This document shows, in pieces, positions 1 to 4,771 of a stretch of DNA of 5,130 nucleotides. The DNA lies in assembly GCA_031274115.1 (NCBI GenBank), contig JAISQP010000076.1, positions 1-5,130 on the forward strand, in the 5' to 3' direction. Below the pieces are notes generated by a model. It was not told the DNA's origin and ran no database searches. It was given only the letters and a program-made list of their open reading frames with translations. Made by a program: the position numbers and the translations under genes. Source of the stretch: Synergistaceae bacterium (GTDB lineage Bacteria; Synergistota; Synergistia; Synergistales; Synergistaceae). Numbering within the stretch: the stretch's first letter is position 1; every line of letters begins with the position of its first letter.

Positions 1-2
1 CA

Positions 3-146
3 AAACCACAGGTTCAAGACCGTGGGTTCCACCCACACCCGCAAGGGGACAGAGTCCCCTTGACCCCTGTTTAATTATCGGAGGTCCAGGAGGCTCAGCC
101 TCCTGGCGGAGTTTGAGGCAGAGCCTCAAGGTCCTGCCTGTGGTTT
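3..146. repeat. Multi-hairpin structured repeat with 10-bp terminal inverted repeats
   Basis: Seen directly: AAACCACAGG (3-12) is the exact reverse complement of CCTGTGGTTT (137-146), and GACC (18-21) pairs with GGTC (130-133) just inside. Between these arms lie four perfect hairpins, each with a 3-nt loop: GTGGGT/ACCCAC (22-36), CAAGGGGAC/GTCCCCTTG (42-62), CCAGGAGGC/GCCTCCTGG (86-106) and TTGAGGC/GCCTCAA (113-129). An AT-rich linker (70-79) separates the two middle hairpins. The whole would fold as a closed multi-branched structure. It has no ORF and no T-run that would make it a simple intrinsic terminator. It ends 4 bp before the stop codons of the neighbouring ATPase remnant. Short repeats built of G/C-rich hairpins with 3-nt loops are common dispersed intergenic elements in bacteria. 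That this one is multicopy is inferred, since only one copy is in view. It could be a MITE-like element or a structured RNA. Confidence 0.7.
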
Positions 147-153
147 GAGGTTA

Positions 154-333
154 TTATACGCCCCAGACTAAGATATCCCTGTCCTTGAATTGTTCCGCGC
201 GTTCGTAGATCTTCTCGTCCCAGCTTCTGCCGGGGCGCTCGTCGCAGATGACCAGGTGAAGCTCCGACGCGTTCGACCGGTCGCGACCCAGGGCGTACTC
301 GCGCTCTATGAGGCCGCTTCCCTTGAGCGCATA
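154..333 (-). pseudogene. Remnant of AAA-type ATPase C-terminus (PD-(D/E)XK-like tail), internally deleted
   Basis: Starting straight after the phosphorylase TGA, the same minus-strand frame stays open for 59 codons, with coding-like third positions, and ends in tandem TAA stops (151-156). It has no in-frame ATG, GTG or TTG and no ribosome-binding site, so it is unlikely to be translated independently. Two blocks are recognisable from memory of a family of AAA ATPases with a C-terminal nuclease-like domain. One is GSGLIEREYALGR (codons 5-17), which normally opens the nuclease-like region. The other is SELHLVICDE..GRSWDEKIY..VWGV (codons 23-59), which normally closes the protein. In full-length members these blocks are separated by tens of residues including the acidic/EVK-type motif; here they are fused at about 280-285. 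I infer an internally deleted, 5'-truncated relic. The alternative, a readthrough extension of the phosphorylase, is less likely because that protein already has a normal length. Confidence 0.55.
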
Positions 334-1098
334 TCACGCCATGGACAGCACTGATTTCAGGGCGATTTCCAGGCATTTTTCGCCGCCGCTCACGCCGTGG
401 TCCTTTAAGTTCCGCGCCTCCCACTTCGGGGCGTCCAGGTTGTCGGCGGCGTAGAGGAACTGCGCGAAGCGCACGCCCCGGAAACGCGCGGCGGCGGCCA
501 GAGCCGCGCACTCCATCTCGACCGAGACGCAGCCTCTGCGCTTCGCCTCTTCCATCTTCGCGCGGGTCTCGCGGTAAATCGCGTCGGTCGTCCATGTTTT
601 GGCCTCGACATATTTGCAGCCCAGTTCAGCCATCGCTCCGCTCACCGCGCGTACGCAGCCGGCGTCAAGCTCGATTTCCTCGCCCGGCGGACAATAGTGG
701 CGGCTCGTGCCCTCGTCTCTGACGGCGGCGGTCGGCACGATGAAGCTCGACTCCGCGATTTCGGCGTCGAGCGTGCCGCAGCTCCCGAAGTACACGAAGG
801 ACCGTCCTCCAAACGCGATGATCCTCTCGAAAATTGCCGTGCAGAAGGGCGCGCCGATCGGGCTCGTAAAAAAAGCGACCTCCGCGCCGCCGAACGTCAG
901 GGCGTATACGGGTATGTCGCTGTGGCTGGTGTCCAGGTCCGTGATCTTTCTCGGATTTCGGGCGTCCACGACCTTCCTCGCGAGCTTCTCCGAAAAAGCA
1001 GAGACGACCAGGGGCGGAAACCCCTCCATCGGGGCGTGCCGCCCGGACGGGTTGATAACCGCGTCGGGCGAGGGATCGTAAAATTTCCAGCCGCTCAT
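334..1098 (-). CDS. Nucleoside phosphorylase (PNP/UDP family, uridine phosphorylase-like)
   Basis: This is a complete 254-residue protein, the usual length for the hexameric NP-I family, which splits nucleosides with phosphate into free base and ribose-1-phosphate in the cytosol. Visible landmarks are a phosphate/ribose-loop segment SPIGAP (79-84), the glycine motif YFGSCGTL (103-110), IVPTAAVRDEGTSRHY (120-135), TTDAIYRET (170-178), the ribose-binding signature VEMECAAL (193-200) and AADNLDAPKW (217-226). The arrangement around 120-135 resembles uridine phosphorylases. However, the Gln/Arg pair that grips uracil in E. coli Udp is not evident near 175-178. Asp219 also sits where purine-acting members keep their catalytic acid, so substrate is left open. 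The ATG start has a good GAGGTGAG ribosome-binding site (1102-1109) and a -10 box at 1129-1134. The gene is divergent from hflK. A uracil-type permease about 2 kb away is compatible with base salvage but is not in the same transcript. Confidence 0.85.
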   Translation of the reverse strand: MSGWKFYDPSPDAVINPSGRHAPMEGFPPLVVSAFSEKLARKVVDARNPRKITDLDTSHSDIPVYALTFGGAEVAFFTSPIGAPFCTAIFERIIAFGGRSFVYFGSCGTLDAEIAESSFIVPTAAVRDEGTSRHYCPPGEEIELDAGCVRAVSGAMAELGCKYVEAKTWTTDAIYRETRAKMEEAKRRGCVSVEMECAALAAAARFRGVRFAQFLYAADNLDAPKWEARNLKDHGVSGGEKCLEIALKSVLSMA

Positions 1099-1128
1099 GA
1101 ACTCACCTCACACATCCGGATTCAGATT

Positions 1129-1134
1129 ATTATA
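1129..1134 (-). promoter_or_regulatory. Perfect -10 box for the nucleoside phosphorylase
   Basis: On the minus strand this reads TATAAT, which would place transcription start near 1122 and give a leader of about 24 nt before the ATG, with the ribosome-binding site inside it. No recognisable -35 hexamer occurs 16-18 bp upstream; that position (about 1151-1158) is G/C-rich and lies in a dyad. The box is in the left arm of the inverted repeat ATTATACAGC/GCTGTATAAT. Confidence 0.6.
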
Positions 1135-1151
1135 CAGCAAGGGCGCGCAGT

Positions 1152-1169
1152 CGGCGGATTTATCCGCCG
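1152..1169. promoter_or_regulatory. 8-bp dyad between divergent promoters, possible operator
   Basis: CGGCGGAT (1152-1159) and ATCCGCCG (1162-1169) are perfect inverted half-sites separated by TT. The dyad covers the expected -35 positions of both divergent promoters (about 1152-1157 for the minus-strand gene, 1156-1161 for hflK), neither of which has a consensus -35. Such placement suits a dimeric regulator acting on both genes. A transcribed hairpin is also possible in principle, but the predicted start sites lie outside it on both sides. No regulator gene is seen nearby, so the role is inferred. Confidence 0.4.
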
Positions 1170-1178
1170 GTTTGGCTG

Positions 1179-1184
1179 TATAAT
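1179..1184 (+). promoter_or_regulatory. Perfect -10 box for hflK-hflC
   Basis: TATAAT lies 29 bp before the hflK ATG, predicting transcription start near 1191 and a leader of about 23 nt that includes AGGGGG at 1201-1206. The -35 region (about 1156-1161, GGATTT) is poor and overlaps the dyad. The box is the right arm of a perfect 10-bp inverted repeat (1129-1138 with 1175-1184), so the two divergent -10 elements are mirror images. Confidence 0.6.
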
Positions 1185-1213
1185 ACCTTCGTTAGGAAGA
1201 AGGGGGTTCGCGA

Positions 1214-2218
1214 ATGAATTTCCAGAAATTATTCGATTTTAACAAGGTCAGACGGATCGACGACGAGTGGGAGCGCCCAAAGGTCCCATTCAATTTCAGC
1301 CTGAAGCTGGCCGCGATTGTACTGTTCGTGGTGATCCTGGCGTATTGCGCTTTTCATTCCTTCTACACGGTGCCTCTCGGCTCGCAGGCGCTGCTTTTCC
1401 GCTTTGGGCGCTATCTCGGAACGACCGAACAGGGGCTTCACTTCAAGGCGCCCTGGACAGAGGTGGTGAGGTTCGACGTACAGGAGATAAGGCGCTTCGA
1501 ATTCGGCGAGAAGACGGAGACGGTCGGGAAGAGCTACGTCGAGGACGCGGCGGAGCAGAAGATGGTCACGTCGGACAGCAAGATTCTGCTGATAAGCTGG
1601 GTCGCGCAATGGCGAATCTCGGACCCGTACCAATATTTCGTCACGAACAACATCAATAACGAGCGCGACTTCAGGCTGATAGCCGGGCTTGCCGAAGCCG
1701 ACTTCCGCAAGGAGGTGGCGAGCATGAAGTACGAGGACATCCTGACCACCGGGAAGGTCGCGCTCTCGGTCAACGCGAAGGCCAGGATCACGAACACGTT
1801 CAAACAGCTTGGCGTCGGCATAATGATAGTCGACGTGCTGATAAGCGAAGTCAAGGTGCCGCCCTCGGTTCAGGCGTCCTACAACGAAGTCGAGACCGCG
1901 AAGCAGGCGAAGACCTCCGCGATCAACGAGGCGGAAGCCTACGCGAACAAGACCATAGAGGAGGCCAAGGGCAAGGCGCAGGTGGCCATAAACAACGCCG
2001 AAGCGTACAAGGTCAACAAAATCGCCGAGGCGACGGCCATATCGACCCGCATCTCGTCCCTGAACGAAATGTACGTCAGCAACCCCGAACTCGTCAAGAC
2101 AAACCTGTGGTACGAAAATATCGGAGACGTTCTTAGCAGGCTCGACATCGTATTTATCGACGGGTCGAACAGCAACAATATTTTTCTGGGCGACGTCCCG
2201 ATAGCCGTCGGGAAGTAG
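1214..2218 (+). CDS. hflK: HflK-like SPFH-domain membrane protein (FtsH protease modulator subunit)
   Basis: In characterised bacteria HflK and HflC assemble into a large membrane cage that encloses the FtsH protease and tunes degradation of membrane proteins. This 334-residue protein has a charged N-terminal stretch (1-30), one membrane segment (about 31-50), then the SPFH/band-7 domain. That domain has the FRFGR and GLHFKAPW motifs (62-66, 74-81), MVTSDSK (117-123), and VDVLISEVKVPPSV (206-219), the counterpart of the HflK segment preceding the Ala/Glu-rich helix. A long Ala/Glu/Lys-rich coiled coil follows (about 225-275, containing EAEAYANK), then a C-terminal region ending in a DIVFIDG-type strand. 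It lacks the Gly/Pro-rich N-terminal extension of proteobacterial HflK and is shorter than the roughly 419-residue E. coli protein. The ATG is preceded by AGGGGG with 7-nt spacing. hflC follows 14 bp after the stop, indicating an operon. No ftsH or hflX is in the window. Confidence 0.88.
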   Translation: MNFQKLFDFNKVRRIDDEWERPKVPFNFSLKLAAIVLFVVILAYCAFHSFYTVPLGSQALLFRFGRYLGTTEQGLHFKAPWTEVVRFDVQEIRRFEFGEKTETVGKSYVEDAAEQKMVTSDSKILLISWVAQWRISDPYQYFVTNNINNERDFRLIAGLAEADFRKEVASMKYEDILTTGKVALSVNAKARITNTFKQLGVGIMIVDVLISEVKVPPSVQASYNEVETAKQAKTSAINEAEAYANKTIEEAKGKAQVAINNAEAYKVNKIAEATAISTRISSLNEMYVSNPELVKTNLWYENIGDVLSRLDIVFIDGSNSNNIFLGDVPIAVGK

Positions 2219-2232
2219 CGGGGAGGCGAACT

Positions 2233-3081
2233 ATGAAAAAAACATTGATAATACCGGTTCTTGTGATCCTGATAGTCTTGCTGTCGTCGTCGCTTTACAT
2301 GCTCTATCCTTATGAAATAGCCCTCGTGACGAGGTTCGGCGAGGCAAAGAAGGTCGAGCGCGAACCGGGACTCCACTTCAAGGTTCCCTGGATCGACGAG
2401 ATGACCAGGTACTCCTCGAGGCTGTACGAATATTACAGCGACACCGCGAGCGTCATCACCTCCAACAAACAGACCATAGAGGTCGATATATTAGCGACGT
2501 TCGTCATAACGGACCCCAAGAAATTTTACCAGACCAGCCGCACGATAGACCGCGCCATACGCCGCCTCGACGACGTCACGTACTCCGTAATGCTCCAGGT
2601 GGCCGGGAAAAACACCTTCGAGGACATAATCAGCATCAAACGCGAGTCCATCCTCAGCGATATCCTCAAATCAACCCGCGATCAGACCGCCGACTATGGG
2701 CTCGACGTCAAGACCGTCCAGTTCAAAAAAGTTCTGCTCTTAGCGGCCAACGAAGAGCAGGTCTACAAATCCATGATAACGGAGCGCGAGCGCATATCGA
2801 TCCAGACTCGCGCCGAAGGGGAGGCCGAGAGCAATCAGATACGCTCGAAAGCCGAATGGGACGCCTCCAAGATCGTAGCCGACGCTAACGTCCGGGCAGC
2901 AAAGATAATATCCGAGGGGGATAAGGAAGCCTCCAGAATCATAAACGGCGCGACGCGGAACAACGTCGAGCTGTACAGCTACATGAAGCGCCTGGAAATG
3001 TACAGGGCGAGCGTCAAGCCCGGGACGAACGTGATAGTCAACCCATCGTCAGGGGTATTCAAAAACCTCCTGACCCCGTGA
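2233..3081 (+). CDS. hflC: HflC-like SPFH-domain membrane protein (partner of HflK)
   Basis: This 282-residue protein begins with a short uncleaved membrane anchor (about 4-24) and continues into an SPFH domain. LVTRFGEAKKV (31-41) and EPGLHFKVPW (44-53) are the standard HflC opening. A coiled coil rich in Arg/Glu/Ala (about 181-232) precedes the HflC-specific tail, in which YMKRLEMY (250-257) and a final VNPSSGVFKNLL segment correspond to the E. coli region around its SPDSDFFRYM motif. It is shorter than E. coli HflC (334 residues), chiefly because the long insertion in the middle of that SPFH domain is absent. The start is fixed by GGGGAGG at 2220-2226, six bases before the ATG and just after the hflK stop. 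Co-transcription from the hflK promoter is expected, as no separate promoter fits in the 14-bp gap. The order hflK then hflC and the C-terminal pattern distinguish it from generic stomatin-like proteins. Confidence 0.87.
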   Translation: MKKTLIIPVLVILIVLLSSSLYMLYPYEIALVTRFGEAKKVEREPGLHFKVPWIDEMTRYSSRLYEYYSDTASVITSNKQTIEVDILATFVITDPKKFYQTSRTIDRAIRRLDDVTYSVMLQVAGKNTFEDIISIKRESILSDILKSTRDQTADYGLDVKTVQFKKVLLLAANEEQVYKSMITERERISIQTRAEGEAESNQIRSKAEWDASKIVADANVRAAKIISEGDKEASRIINGATRNNVELYSYMKRLEMYRASVKPGTNVIVNPSSGVFKNLLTP

Positions 3082-3108
3082 CGCCGCTCCCGAGGGATTT
3101 AACCGGCT

Positions 3109-3230
3109 GCTTGCCGCCGTTCGCGACTTGCTGCGCCAACGAACGCTCGCTGCAGGCATCCGTACCTCTCGCTTGTCCGACATCCATGTCGGCCATCGTT
3201 GGCTTCGCTCATTCGCAAACGGCGTCAAGC
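3109..3230. repeat. Second structured repeat with imperfect ~20-bp terminal inverted repeats
   Basis: The 187-bp gap between the convergent hflC and permease genes holds a 122-bp element. Its left end (3109-3128) is the reverse complement of its right end (3211-3230) at about 17 of 20 positions, with only one mismatch over the outer 13. Further in, GCCAACGA (3135-3142) pairs exactly with TCGTTGGC (3196-3203), and CCGACAT/ATGTCGG (3177-3192) forms a 7-bp hairpin with a 2-nt loop. CGTTCG (3118-3123) can alternatively pair with CGAACG (3140-3145). The element has no convincing ORF and no T-tract typical of intrinsic terminators, although its place between convergent genes would suit a transcription barrier. 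The sequence is unrelated to the repeat at 3-146. Dispersed copies elsewhere in the genome are inferred, not seen. Confidence 0.65.
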
Positions 3231-3268
3231 ATTAACACCCGATTAAGCGAAAACGGTTCGAGGCGATT

Positions 3269-4510
3269 TCAAGCTTGGCGCTCTTTTTTCTCCGGGAGGA
3301 CCAGATTGAGGATGATGCCCGCGATCGCGGCAATCGCCATGCCCCCGACGGTGACGCCCCCGGGGAGCGCGAAGCTCGCGCCGCCGACGGCCAGAATGAT
3401 AATCACGCTTGCTATGACAAGGTTCCTCGATTCGGAAAAATCGACGTGATTTTCAACAACGGTTCTGATGCCCACGCAAGTTATCATTCCATAGAGCAGA
3501 ATGCCGACTCCTCCAAGAACGGCGGTCGGTATGGAGCGGCAGAGAGCCTCAAACTTGGGTATGAACGCGAAAAGAGCCATCCAGAGGGCGCCGCAGCGCA
3601 CGACAAAGGGGGAGTATATGCGGGTAATAGCGAGAACGCCCGTATTTTCGCTGTGTATCGTCAAGGGCGGTCCCCCCAGGAAACCGGAGAACAATGTGGC
3701 GCAGCCGCACGCGAAGAGAGAGCGCGGAAGCCCGGGGTCTTTTTTGAAGTCCTTGCCCACAGTCGTCCCCAGAGCAATCACATCGCCGATGTGTTCGATG
3801 CACGGGACGATTGCCGCCGGAGCGATCGCGGCAATTGCCCGCAAGTCGAACTTCGGAAACGAGAACGAGGGAACGCCGATCCACGGCGCCTCGATTATGC
3901 CGGAGAAATCGACCAGCCCGAAGGGGATGGATATGATATATCCGCCGGCGAGCGCAAGCACGATCGTGAGGATTCTTGTGAACCCTCTGCCCGCTATGCT
4001 GACAACGACGGCTATCGCGAATGTCAGAAAAGCCACGCCCCAATTGCTCGCGGCCTCGGAGACGCCGACGTCGGCCAGGCAGAGGCCGAGCACCATGATG
4101 ATCGGACCTGTTATTACGGGGGGGAAGACTCTGGCGACTTTATCGGGGCCCAACAGTTTTAAGAGCAGCGCGAAAAACAAGTAAAAACACATTACGAAAA
4201 GGATGCCGCCCTGAGCGTACGGTATGCCCCGCTCACTGACAATCACGGAAATCGGCGCGATGAACGCGAACGAGCCGCCCAAAAACGCCGGCACGACTCC
4301 CTTATCGATGAGCTGGTAAACAATGGTGCCTATTCCGGCGCAGAAAAGCGTCACAGAGACGTTCATGCCGCAAAGAATGGGAACGAGGATAACTCCGCTC
4401 ATGGCGACCGTGTTTTGAAGCCCAAGAAAAAACATCTGCCCCTTTGTAAAATTGCCCGAAAGATCTCCGTTTACGCCGACAATCATTTCCTTTTTTTTAT
4501 CGTTTGCCAT
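3269..4510 (-). CDS. uraA: Uracil-type nucleobase permease (NCS2 / UraA family)
   Basis: NCS2 carriers are 14-helix inner-membrane proton symporters that import uracil, xanthine or related bases. This 413-residue protein is hydrophobic throughout and carries the family landmarks in order: GLQNTVAMSG in TM1 (30-39), GGSFAFIAP (78-86), FPPVITGPIIMVLGL (129-143), CIEHIGDVIALG in TM8 (237-248) and HSENTGVLAITRIYS in TM10 (286-300). Glu239 and Glu288 match the substrate-binding Glu241 and Glu290 of E. coli UraA. The TM10 E-N-x-G form is the uracil rather than the xanthine/urate version. The TM1 motif is unusual in having Asn33 where most members have His. The start is the ATG at 4510, 11 nt after GGAGG. 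A longer reading begins at TTG 4528, but that codon overlaps the GGAGG itself. The gene is last in an amidase-small ORF-permease cluster, 30 bp after the small ORF. Uracil specificity is probable, not proven. Confidence 0.9.
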   Translation of the reverse strand: MANDKKKEMIVGVNGDLSGNFTKGQMFFLGLQNTVAMSGVILVPILCGMNVSVTLFCAGIGTIVYQLIDKGVVPAFLGGSFAFIAPISVIVSERGIPYAQGGILFVMCFYLFFALLLKLLGPDKVARVFPPVITGPIIMVLGLCLADVGVSEAASNWGVAFLTFAIAVVVSIAGRGFTRILTIVLALAGGYIISIPFGLVDFSGIIEAPWIGVPSFSFPKFDLRAIAAIAPAAIVPCIEHIGDVIALGTTVGKDFKKDPGLPRSLFACGCATLFSGFLGGPPLTIHSENTGVLAITRIYSPFVVRCGALWMALFAFIPKFEALCRSIPTAVLGGVGILLYGMITCVGIRTVVENHVDFSESRNLVIASVIIILAVGGASFALPGGVTVGGMAIAAIAGIILNLVLPEKKERQA

Positions 4511-4521
4511 TTTAAAAAGCG

Positions 4522-4526
4522 CCTCC
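4522..4526 (-). promoter_or_regulatory. Ribosome-binding site that decides the permease start
   Basis: The minus strand reads GGAGG here, with 11 nt before the ATG at 4508-4510. This excludes the upstream in-frame TTG at 4526-4528, which would add six residues but overlaps the site. The spacing is a little long and the spacer is A/T-rich. Confidence 0.7.
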
Positions 4527-4540
4527 AAATTTTAAAAATT

Positions 4541-4771
4541 TCAGCTTGCGTTCAGGGCGGAGTAAAATTCCGCGGCGCAGGAAAAACTGTCGAGTGGAAT
4601 TTTCCGGAGTATTTCTTTAAAAAGCACGCTCGTACCCGGCGAGTCGGGTATCGTCTCCTCGCCGGTTTTTTCGATTATCTCCGCTTTGCTCGCGGGGAAT
4701 GAAATCGGCCGCATGACAATGACAATATAATGGGTTGTCAGTAAATATGGAATTTCGCGCATAATGCTCAT
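4541..4771 (-). CDS. Small hypothetical protein between amidase and permease
   Basis: This 76-codon ORF starts with an ATG that overlaps the amidase stop as ATGA and is preceded by GGGGTGAG at 5-nt spacing, so translational coupling is likely. The first 19 residues (MSIMREIPYLL..HYIVIV) are encoded by unusually A/T-rich sequence. The remainder, from Met20 at 4714, reads as a compact soluble helical protein: FPASKAEIIEKTGEE (24-38) and LFKEILRKIPLDSF (49-62), ending in AAEFYSALNAS. The pattern FPASK-x-E-[IL]-[IL] ... L-x-x-[IL]-P-x-x-x-F ... A-L recalls small DUF2795-type proteins of unknown function, but this is a resemblance by eye only. Met20 could be the true start if the A/T-rich part is a leader, but it has no ribosome-binding site. 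No function is assigned. Its place in the cluster suggests a link to amide or nucleobase use. Confidence 0.6.
   Translation of the reverse strand: MSIMREIPYLLTTHYIVIVMRPISFPASKAEIIEKTGEETIPDSPGTSVLFKEILRKIPLDSFSCAAEFYSALNAS

Noticed and set aside
42..62. Strong hairpin read as an intrinsic terminator for the minus-strand phosphorylase
   Set aside because: The stem is stable, but no T-run follows on either strand and it is one of four similar hairpins in a larger closed element.
151..159. TTATTATAC shared with 1127-1135, possibly a promoter copy
   Set aside because: Only 9 bp match, and at 151-159 the sequence comprises the tandem stop codons of the ATPase remnant. A -10-like TATAAT on the minus strand there has no -35 and nothing but the repeat downstream within the window.
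697..1242. Long plus-strand ORFs (697-1242 and 707-1081) opposite the phosphorylase
   Set aside because: They are antisense to a clearly homologous gene, and their Arg/Gly/Pro-rich translations match no known fold. They arise from the high GC content, and the longer one runs through the divergent promoter and into hflK.
3088..3100. Small hairpin TCCC-GA-GGGA followed by TTT after hflC as a terminator
   Set aside because: A 4-bp stem with a 2-nt loop and three T residues is too weak to call an intrinsic terminator.
3078..3449. Plus-strand ORF starting at the hflC stop
   Set aside because: It begins at a GTG overlapping the stop but has no proper ribosome-binding site. It crosses the structured repeat and runs antisense into the permease, and its translation resembles no protein family.
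3275..4184. Plus-strand ORFs of 227-295 codons opposite the permease
   Set aside because: The permease frame has complete NCS2 motifs and a ribosome-binding site. The opposite frames give low-complexity charged translations with no motif.
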